A stretch of 64,000 nt of DNA from Bacillota bacterium (GCA_023421245.1 JAEZTV010000015.1:1-64000); one strand, 5' to 3'; shown: positions 16,245-27,291, counted from the stretch's first letter. Numbers and translations: made by a program. Notes: generated by a model not told the origin, from the letters alone.

Positions 16245-17956
16245 TTGCCCACCAACTTCTGCAGGTTTGCTGCAATCTTTGATTCCAGATCATGTGCCTC
16301 AGTGTTCAGCGCATTTAATTCTGCGTTCAACTGCAGCATTTCTGCTTTGAACTCCTCTTCAGTCATGCCATCATCCTCTATTACCACGCCGACATATCTG
16401 CCGGGATTGAGTGAATAATCCTGATCTATAATGCCATCCTCGCCGTCAAGTTTGGCCACTTTACAAAGGCCGACCACATCTACATATTTTCCGTCAGGGA
16501 AACGCTCAGTAAGCCAATCAATCTGTTCTTGCCAGTAGCTTTTTGGAGGGTTATCCTCATCATCTGAAATGTCAGGTGCCGCTGCCAGCCTGTCGCGGTA
16601 TTCCTGTAGCAATGCTTCATATTCCTCGGTTTTGCCTTCATAAAGCCTTGTAATAATACCGAGATTTTTTATTTGCTCATCGGAAAATTTACGTTGGGCA
16701 CGGCTTATCTGTGTGAAGATATTGCGAGCATCTATGAAGAGAATTTCATCTTTATTTTTCTTTGCTTTATCAAAAAACCATAGCGTTGCAGGAAGTGTAA
16801 CGCTGGTAAACATATTAGAAGGTAATGTCACCATCTGGCTGATGATGCCGCTTTTTATCAGTTTTATGCGTATATCCTTTTCACTGTGTCCGGCATCGGA
16901 CGCAGAATTTGCCATAACAAGAGCAGCTCTGCCGTTCTCATTCAAAGCAGTAGCGAACATATTTATCCACAAATAGTTTGCGTTAGGTACCGTTTCTTTT
17001 GCATCCTTCTTTCTGTTTTTAGTCTTGTTTTGCGGAACGCCGTAAGTGTTAAAACGCGGCTGGTTTTTCACTTGGTCGAGATCAACATCATCTACGTTAA
17101 ATGGCGGATTTGCCATGACATAATCGAAATTGCCGAAACTGTCATACGGGTCACGATAATAAGAATTTGCCCATGTAATGGTACCACGTACATTATTGAG
17201 TACCAGATTCATCTTTGCCAGTTTTACGGTAGCGCCTGTTTTCTCCACACCGTATGCGCGGAGATTTATTTGCTTACCTTTTTTCTTATGATGTTCTATG
17301 TAGTGGGCTGTCTGAACAAACATACCGCCGCTGCCGCAAGCCGGATCGAGAATTTTACCTTCGGTAGGCGCAAGCACTTCAACCATATAGCGTACAACGG
17401 TTGACGGAGTGAAGAATTCTCCACCTCCTTGGCCTTCGGCAAGCGCAAATTTACTGAGGAAGTATTCATATATTTCGCCGAAAATGTCAAGCTGTACATC
17501 GGCGGGGATGTCCTTAAAATTTCTGAGCAATTTTGAAAGAACTAACGGGTCATCTTCACTGTTTACACTGTAATACACATCCTTGGGAAGAGTATCTGCA
17601 AGCTCAGCCGTATACTGCTCCAACATCTCCATGGCGGCCTTAACCTTGCCGGCAAGGTCTTCGCTTTCCGGCAAATTTAGCAAGTAATCATATTTAGCTT
17701 CATCAGGAAGATAAAAACCACATTTTTCAATCGCAATTTCATGTTTAGGGCGCTCCATACGAGTGCCTTTATTTTTTTCATATTCTGCATTGATAGCAGC
17801 TTCAAACTTGGAGTATTTAACTTCTGCAAAGCGCAGAAAGATGAGTCCGAGAATAGGCTCGGCATATTCCGTAGATTTTAAGCCAGAATTTGCGCGCAGC
17901 TGATCAGCGGTGGCCCACAGGGTATCTTTTAATTCTTTTAATTGCTTATTTGTCAT
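16241..17956 (-). CDS. hsdM: Type I restriction enzyme, methylase subunit (HsdM)
   Basis: A 571-residue adenine-N6 methyltransferase that pairs with HsdS. The N-terminal helical domain (about 1-130, MTNKQLKELKDTLWATADQL) is followed by the catalytic domain: GGGEFFTPSTVVRYM, SAM-binding motif I DPACGSGGMF (about 204-213), and catalytic motif IV NPPF (about 283-286). ATG 17956 is chosen because it begins the family's normal N-terminus and overlaps the stop of the upstream regulator remnant (ATGA); the longer reading frame upstream has no support. It is the first intact gene of the operon. Confidence 0.95.
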   Translation of the reverse strand: MTNKQLKELKDTLWATADQLRANSGLKSTEYAEPILGLIFLRFAEVKYSKFEAAINAEYEKNKGTRMERPKHEIAIEKCGFYLPDEAKYDYLLNLPESEDLAGKVKAAMEMLEQYTAELADTLPKDVYYSVNSEDDPLVLSKLLRNFKDIPADVQLDIFGEIYEYFLSKFALAEGQGGGEFFTPSTVVRYMVEVLAPTEGKILDPACGSGGMFVQTAHYIEHHKKKGKQINLRAYGVEKTGATVKLAKMNLVLNNVRGTITWANSYYRDPYDSFGNFDYVMANPPFNVDDVDLDQVKNQPRFNTYGVPQNKTKNRKKDAKETVPNANYLWINMFATALNENGRAALVMANSASDAGHSEKDIRIKLIKSGIISQMVTLPSNMFTSVTLPATLWFFDKAKKNKDEILFIDARNIFTQISRAQRKFSDEQIKNLGIITRLYEGKTEEYEALLQEYRDRLAAAPDISDDEDNPPKSYWQEQIDWLTERFPDGKYVDVVGLCKVAKLDGEDGIIDQDYSLNPGRYVGVVIEDDGMTEEEFKAEMLQLNAELNALNTEAHDLESKIAANLQKLVGK

Positions 17957-18195
17957 TGAGGTTGTCTCCCATCTTCGGATACGGCAGCTGGTACGAATTC
18001 CATTATATCTTCTACATTGACCCGTAGTGCTGAGCATATTTTAAGAAGTACATCCATGCTGACGTTTTGGTGCTTAGACAGTTTCGCCACAGAGGGCGGG
18101 CTGATTTTTGCCTGCGCCTACAGTTCCTGCTTATTCATATCGCAGTCTGTAAATAACTTCCACAGCTTTTTATAGCTTATAACCGGTATTTCCAC
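17953..18195 (-). pseudogene. Xre/YozG-family HTH regulator broken by an amber codon
   Basis: Reading from GTG 18195 gives an Xre-type small HTH protein: ...YKKLWKLFTDCDMNKQEL, then a TAG (18120-18118), then AQAKISPPSVAKLSKHQNVS and VLLKICSALRVNVEDIMEF to a TGA that overlaps hsdM. About 80 codons, one in-frame stop after residue 25, otherwise intact and in one frame. Intact relatives often sit directly upstream of restriction genes as controllers. Sequencing error, recent inactivation or amber readthrough are all possible. No good ribosome site precedes the GTG. Confidence 0.7.
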
Positions 18196-18220
18196 AAGAT
18201 GGCATATTATATCAGACTAT

Positions 18221-18249
18221 ATTATAGCAAAAAGTCTTACAATTATCAA
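18221..18249 (-). promoter_or_regulatory. Promoter of the type I RM operon
   Basis: Minus strand TTGATA (18249-18244), 17-base spacer ending in TGC (extended), TATAAT (18226-18221). This near-consensus promoter reads into the Xre remnant and hsdM. Confidence 0.78.
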
Positions 18250-18263
18250 TATTTTACATGAAT

Positions 18264-18284
18264 GTTTGTAAACAATTTACAAAC
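18264..18284. repeat. 9-3-9 inverted repeat, operator-like
   Basis: GTTTGTAAA CAA TTTACAAAC, perfect arms, 14 bases upstream of the -35 of the restriction promoter. Likely a regulator site; the cognate regulator may be the broken Xre protein. Confidence 0.5.
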
Positions 18285-18316
18285 TGTGTTTGAATTATTT
18301 CGTTATCAATCTTCAT

Positions 18317-18350
18317 GGCATCCGTTAAACAACGGGTGCCATATTTTTTT
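18317..18350 (+). terminator. Strong + strand terminator with no gene before it
   Basis: GGCATCCGTT (18317-18326) pairs with AACGGGTGCC (18331-18340) with one G-T, then ATATTTTTTTG. No + strand gene ends nearby, so it may end a small RNA, or be a remnant of the pre-insertion sequence. No protein is recognisable in 18351-18650. Confidence 0.6.
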
Positions 18351-18516
18351 GTCTTTTTTCGGATTTGGGGACAACGGCAGGCGCTTTTCCCCTTATTATC
18401 TGGAGAATGGTGCACAGAAACCATCCTTTCCCGCTGGAGAAAAAAGATTTTCAAATATGGGGTGTATAAAACGGCTTCTAAATCTCCGTATAGCGAGAAG
18501 CAGAAAATCACCATAG

Positions 18517-18528
18517 CACATAGGGATT
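18517..18528 (+). repeat. Left terminal inverted repeat
   Basis: CACATAGGGATT, exact reverse complement of 24222-24233, followed inward by AT-rich sequence. Confidence 0.6.
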
Positions 18529-18650
18529 AATATTTTCGGCTTATAGCAGAGGGACAAATAAGGAATTTGCAAAACATCCGATCAAACAGCCTGTTTTTAC
18601 ACGTACAGTGAGAGGCAACAAAAATACAAACCCCAGAAGGAAGTGAAAGA

Positions 18651-20966
18651 ATGCAATACGACAATCTGCCAAAGGAACTGCGCGACAACGGAAGATTCTG
18701 TGTGTGGAAATATGAACCGCGTAAAGTAAAGACAAAACCGGGTAAGGTGCCATATCAAATCAGTGGCAAGCGAGCGCAATCAAACAATGAACACACCTTT
18801 TCAAATTACTCCGACGCAGTCGCAGTAGTAAGCCATTACGACGGTCTGGGGCTTGGTATTTTCCGTGATTTCAGTGCAGTGGACGTTGATCACTGTGTAA
18901 ATACAGATGGTACGCTGACCGTTATCGGGCAATCCATCGCGAACATATTTACAGGCTGCTACATCGAGATTAGCCCCTCCGGAACTGGTCTGCGTGTCAT
19001 CTTTAAGGCAAGCGGCTTTCAGTACGATAGCACGAAATATTACATCAACAACAGTAAACTCGGCGTTGAGGTGTATGTGTACGGTGCGACAAATAAATTT
19101 GTTACTGTCACCGGGAATGTTTATCAGCAGGGTGATGTCATTGAAGCTGAGGCACAGCTACAAACGCTCCTTGATACCTTTATGCTTCGTAATATAAAAC
19201 CAAGGGATGAACAGCCCGCCGTGACAGCCTCCTACCTTTCGGATGACAGTGTCATTGAGAAGGCGAAAGCGGCAAAAAACGGTGTAGCATTTGCAAAGCT
19301 CTGGGAGGGCGATATCAGCGGATACCCGTCGCAGAGTGAAGCCGACCTTGCTTTCTGCTCCCACCTTGCGTTCTGGTGTGGTAGGGACATAGCACAAATG
19401 GACAGGCTATTCCGCCGCTCAGAGCTTTACCGTGATAAGTGGGACAGACCACAGAGCGGCTCGACTTATGGACAAATTACCCTTGAAAAAGCAGTATCTC
19501 TCTGTTCTTCCACATATCAGCCAGTCATGCACACCGATGCAAATGAGGAATTCGGTATTCTCGCGTCGAGACTTGCAGAACTGAAGCCGGACAGCAACCG
19601 GCGCTACGGCTGGTCGGACAATGGCGCAGGCAGGCTCTTCGCGGATGTCTACAAGTCATGCGCAAGATATGTACCGGAACGGAAGGTCTGGTACGTCTAT
19701 GACGGCACCCGCTGGGTCACCGACATGGCGGCTCTCAAGGTGATGGAACTGTGCAAAGATCTCTCGGACGCTTTGATGACATACGCGCTCAGCATTCATG
19801 ATGAACATAAGCGAAAAGACTACATTAAATATTGCGCTAAGTGGCAGCTTCGAAGCACAAGGATTACGGTTTTGAGTGATGCACAGAGCGTGTACCCCAT
19901 TTCGATGGAGGAATTCGATACTGACCGATACCTATTCAACTGTAATAACGGCACACTGGATTTACGCACCATGCAGTTCCGCGACCACAGTCCGGAGGAC
20001 AGGCTCACTAAAATTGCACCTGTAAAATATGACCCAAACGCCGTGTGTCAACGCTTTACAATCTTCATTGATGAAATTATGAGCGGTGATAAGGAAAAGG
20101 CGAAATTCCTGCAAAAAGCCCTCGGCTACGCGGTAAGTGGGGATACCCGCTTCGAGTGTATGTTCTTCCTCTACGGCGAGACAACCAGAAACGGCAAAGG
20201 CACCTTGATGGAGAGCATCCTGCGTGTGTTCGGAGATTATGGAAAGGCGGTGCGCCCGGAGACCATCGCGCTCAAGCAGTACAGCAACAGCTCAAATCCC
20301 AGCGAGGATGTCGCAAGGCTGGCAGGCGTGCGCTTTGCCAACATCTCTGAGCCCAGCCGCGGCTTATTGCTCAATGCCGCGCAGGTAAAAAGCATGACGG
20401 GCAACGACACCTTAAATGCGCGTTTTCTGCATGAGAATTCTTTCGACTTCGCTCCACAATTCAAGCTGTATGTCAACACCAACTATCTGCCTGTCATCAA
20501 CGACATGACGCTGTTCACCAGCGGGCGTGTACTGATAGTTCCTTTTGACAGGCATTTTGAGGAATGGGAGCAGGATAAGACGTTGAAAGCAGAGTTCGGC
20601 AAGCCGGAGACGCAGAGCGCCATCCTCAACTGGTTGCTTCAAGGTTACATTATGCTACGCGAGGAGGGCTTCACCTTGCCACAGTCGGTCATCGACGCGA
20701 CAAACGAGTATTCCCACGACAGCAATAAGATCCAACTTTTCGCGGATGAGTGCCTTGAAGAGCGGGGTGATGCCGATGTAAAGACCGCCGAGTTGTACAC
20801 TGCCTACCGAGAGTGGTGTGCTGTCAATGGTTGCTACCCGGAGAGCAATCGTAACTTCAATCAAGCGCTGCGCTCCTTCGGCACCGTGCTTCGCAAGCGC
20901 CCTGCCGGTGGTGGAGACAAGACAACACTTCTCATCGGTTACAGGCTGAAAAAGACGTATTTATAA
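18651..20966 (+). CDS. Phage/plasmid primase-helicase
   Basis: A 771-residue replication protein. The N-terminal half resembles a bifunctional primase-polymerase domain (GIFRDFSAVDVDHC with acidic residues near 80-85, and EISPSGTGLRVIF). A D5-N-like linker follows, and the C-terminal SF3 helicase has Walker A GETTRNGKGT near 508-517 and the later ANISEPSRG and LYVNTNYLP motifs. It probably starts replication of the excised element at its own origin. AAGGA lies 9 bases before the ATG. Codon use and orientation match the other element genes. Confidence 0.88.
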   Translation: MQYDNLPKELRDNGRFCVWKYEPRKVKTKPGKVPYQISGKRAQSNNEHTFSNYSDAVAVVSHYDGLGLGIFRDFSAVDVDHCVNTDGTLTVIGQSIANIFTGCYIEISPSGTGLRVIFKASGFQYDSTKYYINNSKLGVEVYVYGATNKFVTVTGNVYQQGDVIEAEAQLQTLLDTFMLRNIKPRDEQPAVTASYLSDDSVIEKAKAAKNGVAFAKLWEGDISGYPSQSEADLAFCSHLAFWCGRDIAQMDRLFRRSELYRDKWDRPQSGSTYGQITLEKAVSLCSSTYQPVMHTDANEEFGILASRLAELKPDSNRRYGWSDNGAGRLFADVYKSCARYVPERKVWYVYDGTRWVTDMAALKVMELCKDLSDALMTYALSIHDEHKRKDYIKYCAKWQLRSTRITVLSDAQSVYPISMEEFDTDRYLFNCNNGTLDLRTMQFRDHSPEDRLTKIAPVKYDPNAVCQRFTIFIDEIMSGDKEKAKFLQKALGYAVSGDTRFECMFFLYGETTRNGKGTLMESILRVFGDYGKAVRPETIALKQYSNSSNPSEDVARLAGVRFANISEPSRGLLLNAAQVKSMTGNDTLNARFLHENSFDFAPQFKLYVNTNYLPVINDMTLFTSGRVLIVPFDRHFEEWEQDKTLKAEFGKPETQSAILNWLLQGYIMLREEGFTLPQSVIDATNEYSHDSNKIQLFADECLEERGDADVKTAELYTAYREWCAVNGCYPESNRNFNQALRSFGTVLRKRPAGGGDKTTLLIGYRLKKTYL

Positions 20967-21078
20967 CGTGGCACTCTGTGGCAAGAAATTATGGTTATTT
21001 CCTATAGAAAAACAACTTTAAAAAACAACCATAAAAACCTGCCACAAGTGTCCCCAAGATGTTAAGGAGGTGGTGCCT

Positions 21079-21259
21079 ATGCTTGTGTGGACATGGCATT
21101 CCGACGAATGCGTCACTATGACCCACATAAAACCATGGGGTGGGGGTAACAGAATCTCTACAGCTTTTTAAAGCGGACAGCGGCGTGGGGCAACGCGTAA
21201 GAAATCGCGGTTTCAAACGGGGTATATGCCCCGAATTCAAACAAAATTTAGGAGGATAA
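21079..21259 (+). pseudogene. Small phage-like gene, probably frameshifted
   Basis: ATG 21079 follows AGGAGG (21065-21070) by 8 bases and opens a 30-codon frame (MLVWTWHSDECVTMTHIKPW...). The frame stops at 21171, but a shift at the GGGGG run near 21141-21145 would continue as VTESLQLFKADSGVGQRVRN to a TAA that overlaps the capsid ribosome site. The product would be about 60 residues. Family not recognised; a single-base error or decay would explain it. Confidence 0.35.
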
Positions 21260-21264
21260 CAACT

Positions 21265-22179
21265 ATGTTAACAACTGAAACGTATTCCAGAGCATTCTGG
21301 AACAGCATGAGAAGCAAAAATACAGATGGTAGCTTTCTCAAAGAAGGTGCCAATCTTGCTAATGGATCATACTTTTTGCCCGAAGCATCGGCAGAAAAAT
21401 ATGCGGCAGCATTGGCGAAAGAAAACCTGTTCCGTAGAATGGCTACATTCGTGAGAGCGACAACGAGTGGCGGTAAAATCATTACATCGGACACGCCTGT
21501 CGATGCGGACTGGGTTGGCGAAGGTGGGGCGGTGCCCGAGGCAGAACTGACAGCAAAAAGAATCGCGCTGGGCGAACATAAACTCGCTTGCATCTCGGTT
21601 TTGGACAGCAATTTCGTTCACGACACGGGATTCAACATCTCGGACTATCTGACTCGCGACTTTGCTCGTATCTTCGGCAAAGCGGAGGAGGATGCATTCC
21701 TCAACGGTGATGGAATTGGCAAACCCAAGGGCGTCCTGCACGCCACAGAGGGTGCGGATGTGGGCGTTACAGCGGCTTCTGCAACGGATATCGCCTTTGA
21801 TGAAATTCACAAGCTATACTTTTCGCTGAAACCGGAATACCGTTCCAATGCAATATGGGTCATGAATGACGAGACGGCGCTGGCCTTACGTGAACTCAAG
21901 GACAGCACAAACAACTATCTCTGGCGCGGTGCGGCAGACACACTGCTCGGCAAACCTGTGGTTATCTCAAACCATATGCCCTCTGCAGAGAGCGGTGTAA
22001 AACCTGTCGTATTCGGTGATTTCAAGTATTACTGGGTTGTCCAGCGTCAGCCGCTATCCATCCGGGCACTGCACGAGAAATATTCCTTTGCCGATAAGAT
22101 CGGATACTTCGGTATGGAAACGCTGGATGGCTGCCTGATTCGCTCTGAGGCAATCAAGGTTCTCCAAATGACAGAATAA
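21265..22179 (+). CDS. HK97-type phage major capsid protein
   Basis: A 304-residue capsid protein of the HK97 fold. Typical features include the N-terminal helix region, GSYFLPEASAEKYAAAL, the E-loop-like AVPEAELTAKRIALGEHKLA, EEDAFLNGDGIGKPKGVLH and the A-domain SNAIWVMNDETALALRELKD. There is no separate protease or scaffold domain upstream and no portal, terminase or head-tail gene in the element, so it may be a remnant or serve a satellite lifestyle. ATG 21265 has GGAGG (21251-21255) at 9 bases; the longer upstream reading is not supported. Confidence 0.9.
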   Translation: MLTTETYSRAFWNSMRSKNTDGSFLKEGANLANGSYFLPEASAEKYAAALAKENLFRRMATFVRATTSGGKIITSDTPVDADWVGEGGAVPEAELTAKRIALGEHKLACISVLDSNFVHDTGFNISDYLTRDFARIFGKAEEDAFLNGDGIGKPKGVLHATEGADVGVTAASATDIAFDEIHKLYFSLKPEYRSNAIWVMNDETALALRELKDSTNNYLWRGAADTLLGKPVVISNHMPSAESGVKPVVFGDFKYYWVVQRQPLSIRALHEKYSFADKIGYFGMETLDGCLIRSEAIKVLQMTE

Positions 22180-22253
22180 CAGCAGGGCGCGGCGCTGGGT
22201 CTGGTACTCAGGCTCAGTTCTTCCATCCATAGCATAGACGGGAGGTGACGCTT

Positions 22254-22457
22254 ATGGACAGAAAACCGAATAGCCGTATTACACGCAAAACCATAGGCGG
22301 CACCGTCTATGTTGTGGAATCATTGGTAAGCGATACGGCAAAAGAAACGGTGTATGACAAGGTTATGAGGCTCGTTACATCGGACGCAAGCTGCCGAATA
22401 AAGTTATCCGATAGTTCAGCATTATGTCCGCAAATCGACTCGACTTCTTCAAAATAG
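22254..22457 (+). CDS. TnpW-like transposon-encoded protein
   Basis: A 67-residue protein (MDRKPNSRITRKTIGGTVYV...) of the TnpW type found next to TnpX recombinases in Tn4451-like elements. The conserved core runs through TRKTIGGTVYVVESLVSDTA and ETVYDKVMRL. Its function is unknown. ATG 22254 is chosen with GGAGG (22241-22245) 8 bases upstream. It lies directly before the recombinase gene, the arrangement known in those elements. Confidence 0.75.
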   Translation: MDRKPNSRITRKTIGGTVYVVESLVSDTAKETVYDKVMRLVTSDASCRIKLSDSSALCPQIDSTSSK

Positions 22458-22514
22458 TACGGTAATATACATGCTGCCTACGCTTGAAGACTGTCGGAAA
22501 CGGAGGATGATTAA

Positions 22515-24210
<1,696 letters not shown>

Positions 24211-24221
24211 CAGGGATATAA

Positions 24222-24233
24222 AATCCCTATGTG
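24222..24233 (-). repeat. Right terminal inverted repeat
   Basis: AATCCCTATGTG, exact reverse complement of 18517-18528, just beyond the recombinase terminator. The host hydrolase gene ends 48 bases further on. Confidence 0.6.
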
Positions 24234-24281
24234 AGGACAGCTTTCGCTCCCTTTTTGCTTTCCGATATTTGAACTGTATCC

Positions 24282-25238
24282 TTAGCTGAAATGCTCGTCT
24301 AAAAAGCGAAGCACCGTACCGGAAAATTCGGCGTCCTGCGTAGGATTTTCAAAGGATTCCTGTTCGATGATAAAGTGATAATCCCCCTCGCGTACAAAGG
24401 TCTGCACGTCGTCACCGGCCTTGGCCATAATGCGCTCGAAGTTGACATACGGCACCTGAGAGTCTTCAGTCGAATGCATCAGCAGTGCGGGGCGGCCATC
24501 TAGCTTTTGTATCTCGTTTAGCGGATGAATCTGTATCATATCACTGCCGTAGGTGAACAGGCAGTTAAGCCATACAAACGGTTTTTGCACGGCAATATAT
24601 GCAGAGGGCAGACCCATAAGGCTCATCATATCACAGAACATATCGGGCAGCGTGGAAAATGCAGAACAGCTGATTAAGCCGTCCAGCTCGGGGATCCGGC
24701 CAATCGCATTGATGGCGGTGGTGCCGCCCATTGAGGTGCCCCACACAACTACCGGTAATTCATCATACTTACCATCCAAGTAGGCGACGCCCGCCTTAAC
24801 GTCGAGATACTCGTTCATGCCAAAAGCGATGGTATCTCCTTCACTTTCACCGTGTGCGCGCATCTCAATGAGCAATGCGCCGTAGCCGTTGTCGCGCAGC
24901 ATCTTTGCGTAGCCGAAGAAGCCCGTAACCGAGGGGTTTTGGATGCCCGAAAGCAGAATGACCGTCGCTTTGGGCGATTCGGGCATAACCTCCCACGCGG
25001 CAATGCTAAGCCCATCTTCGGTTTGCAGGGTAATGCGTGTGGCATCAACGCCAAACTCCGCGGCCTCGTAGAAGCTCATGGAGGCAGGACGTCCGGTCAG
25101 GTCGCCCATTACCAGCACGGGAATCACGCAGAGAAAACCGATTGCAACAGCTAAAATCACGGCAGATAATATGATAAGGATACGCATAAGCAGCTTGCGC
25201 TTTTTTGCGCGCGGGGGCTTGGTTGTTGCAGTAGCCAT
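24282..25238 (-). CDS. Membrane-anchored alpha/beta hydrolase
   Basis: A 318-residue protein. A basic N-terminus and one membrane segment (about 18-45) put the catalytic domain outside the cell. The alpha/beta hydrolase fold shows the oxyanion region LLSGIQNPS, nucleophile elbow GTSMGG (Ser near 168), an acid in STEDSQVP and the catalytic His in GDYHF near the C-terminus. Substrate unknown; relatives are annotated as esterases or peptidases. ATG 25238 is chosen since the hydrophobic segment and GAAGG-type ribosome site fit; upstream codons are unlikely. It is followed by the right end of the mobile element. Confidence 0.83.
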   Translation of the reverse strand: MATATTKPPRAKKRKLLMRILIILSAVILAVAIGFLCVIPVLVMGDLTGRPASMSFYEAAEFGVDATRITLQTEDGLSIAAWEVMPESPKATVILLSGIQNPSVTGFFGYAKMLRDNGYGALLIEMRAHGESEGDTIAFGMNEYLDVKAGVAYLDGKYDELPVVVWGTSMGGTTAINAIGRIPELDGLISCSAFSTLPDMFCDMMSLMGLPSAYIAVQKPFVWLNCLFTYGSDMIQIHPLNEIQKLDGRPALLMHSTEDSQVPYVNFERIMAKAGDDVQTFVREGDYHFIIEQESFENPTQDAEFSGTVLRFLDEHFS

Positions 25239-25263
25239 AAGGTACCTTCTTTCGATTGAATAA

Positions 25264-27291
25264 TTATTCACAGGTGCTCTGCACCAGATTGCGTTCGGCG
25301 GGTGAAAGCTCAAACAAATCCATAATCACATCGTCAATGTGCTTGGTCAGTGTGCTGCGCAGTGCCTGGCATTTCGCACCGAGTACCTCATCCACCAACG
25401 CGCATACATGGGCGCCGGACTGCGGATCGGGCAGCGGAATTGGAACCATCTCGATGTGGCTGCGCAGAACCTTGACCGATTGGAACTTATTTGTAAAATA
25501 GAAATGCGCTACCGAGCTGTTGAGCACGGCGAGAATATATTTAATGGGGATATCCGCAAAACGGGGGATGAGGATATTGCAGCTGTTAAGCGATAGGGTC
25601 TGCTTATCGTCATAGGCAAAGCAGAGTGAGGAGGAAACAAACTTGTACAGCAACTTTTCGGGCGCGCGGTAAAACCGTTCGGGCGCTACCTGTTGAAATC
25701 GTTCAGGCGCGAACCTTAAAAATGTTTCGGGTGCGCGGTAGGTATAGGTAAGCAGGTCGGTGCCGCGCAGCACCGGTTCCATTTCGCGGTAGCGGCGGTT
25801 TTTGACATAGGTTTTGTTGTCACCCGTGACAATACCCAGCGCAAAATCGGCATTGCCGGCAAGCGTGGTCGCATTTTTCAGGGTATCGAGTTTGATTACA
25901 AGATTGTTTTTCTCATCACTCACAGTAAAATTGAACACGTTTGACCCGCTCAGCCTTGCGGGGGAGATGGAATAGATATCTCCGCCGTTTTCCACCTCAA
26001 TCGGCGGGCGGTGGCAGCGACCGGATGCCTGCCGTTTGCGCAGGGTTATTGTAATGGTGGGGGCATATACCTTATCAAAGATATTGCGCCAGTACTTAAC
26101 GCGCAGAATATCACAGTGGTGTGTTACAAAGCCGCGCAGGTGGTCGTGCGCCATCACGTTTAAAAACGATTGCGGCAGCACATAGCATACCGTGCCACCC
26201 GGCTTACAAGTGTGAATTGCCTTGAGCAGAAATACTGCGAACGACTCAACGTGTACCGATTCGGTGCGTGCAAACCGGTTGCGCAGCTGCTCTTTATATG
26301 TGTCGTCGTACGCGCTGCCCCAAGGCGGGTTTGAGATAATAAGGTCAAATGTTTCGTCCTCAAAATCAAACAGGCTGTCGGTTACCTTTAGGTTGCGGTA
26401 GAGCACAGCGGTATCGGAAAGCCGTGCGGCGAGGGTAAGGTTAACACGCGCAAGGCAGATGCTTACAGGGTCGATATCTGCCGCGAACAGGTTCTCTGCA
26501 ATCAGCGCCTGCGCATCAATTCCGCGGTTACGCGAAGCAAGGATATGAAAGATATTCATTAAAAAGTTGCCCGTGCCGCAGCAAGGGTCGAGAATACGCC
26601 TGCCTGCAAGGCTGCCGTTGTCATCCAGGTAAACGGCACAGTCCTCTGCAATGCGTTTGGGGGTGTAATATACCCCTTCGGTCTTGCGTTTTGCAATACT
26701 GCTGATCGACATGTACAAAAGACCCAAGAAATCCTCGTTGTCTATGTATCGAATCTCCTCGCATAGCGCGGCGTGTGCGCGTGTAATATCCTGTTCGGTA
26801 ATCGGTCTGCCCAGCATATCGTCAATCAGCTTACGGTAGGTAGCGACAAGTGCCCCGTTTTGCAGGTAGTCAAGCAGTATTACACTGCCCGTACTGGGGA
26901 TAAGCCCGCGGCTTGCAAGCAGTTTCATCGAGTATTCGGCAAGGATAAGCCGCATCAGCTCGTCACCGCCGCCAAGGGTGTCAAAACACGCGATGATGCG
27001 TTTTGCGGCATCGGTATACTCCTTGTTGGCAACATAGCCCGCCGGTACGACGTTTCCGGTATGCTTGGTTTTGTTGCGCCGTCTGGTTAAGCGGTCGCTT
27101 TCGCCGCTTTGAATGCTGCGCACGAGTGCCTGCACATCATTTTTTGCAAAGCAAAGCTTGCGCTGCCCTGTTTTTACGGGCTTGAGCTTGCCGTTTTTTA
27201 CCCAGTTGCGCGCCGTTGCCTGCGAGATCATCAGCACCGAGCAAAGCTCTTCTATCGTGAGGATATCATCGTGCGCCGTATTTATACTCAA
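25264..27291 (-). CDS. Solitary N6-adenine DNA methyltransferase with N-terminal HTH
   Basis: A 675-residue protein. Residues about 8-60 form an excisionase/MerR-like HTH (ILTIEELCSVLMISQATARN, then NGKLKPVKTGQRK). The methyltransferase core has the Eco57I/N6-Mtase motifs: VYYTPKRIAED, SAM motif DPCCGTGNFL (about 232-241) and catalytic NPPWG (about 318). A C-terminal TaqI-like target domain ends near LNSSVAHFYFTNKF. No nuclease domain or restriction gene adjoins, so it is probably a solitary methylase, in layout like clostridial CamA but with an added HTH. TTG 27291 is chosen for GGGGG 8 bases upstream. It lies 31 bases after the HD gene, likely one operon. Confidence 0.85.
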   Translation of the reverse strand: MSINTAHDDILTIEELCSVLMISQATARNWVKNGKLKPVKTGQRKLCFAKNDVQALVRSIQSGESDRLTRRRNKTKHTGNVVPAGYVANKEYTDAAKRIIACFDTLGGGDELMRLILAEYSMKLLASRGLIPSTGSVILLDYLQNGALVATYRKLIDDMLGRPITEQDITRAHAALCEEIRYIDNEDFLGLLYMSISSIAKRKTEGVYYTPKRIAEDCAVYLDDNGSLAGRRILDPCCGTGNFLMNIFHILASRNRGIDAQALIAENLFAADIDPVSICLARVNLTLAARLSDTAVLYRNLKVTDSLFDFEDETFDLIISNPPWGSAYDDTYKEQLRNRFARTESVHVESFAVFLLKAIHTCKPGGTVCYVLPQSFLNVMAHDHLRGFVTHHCDILRVKYWRNIFDKVYAPTITITLRKRQASGRCHRPPIEVENGGDIYSISPARLSGSNVFNFTVSDEKNNLVIKLDTLKNATTLAGNADFALGIVTGDNKTYVKNRRYREMEPVLRGTDLLTYTYRAPETFLRFAPERFQQVAPERFYRAPEKLLYKFVSSSLCFAYDDKQTLSLNSCNILIPRFADIPIKYILAVLNSSVAHFYFTNKFQSVKVLRSHIEMVPIPLPDPQSGAHVCALVDEVLGAKCQALRSTLTKHIDDVIMDLFELSPAERNLVQSTCE

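Noticed and set aside
9537..18195. Restriction genes as part of the same mobile element as the recombinase
   Set aside because: The terminal repeats bracket only 18517-24233, and the restriction genes are on the other side and on the opposite strand, though joint arrival cannot be excluded.
18254..18516. Short protein genes in 18254-18516 on either strand
   Set aside because: No ribosome site or family resemblance; they overlap a palindrome and a terminator.
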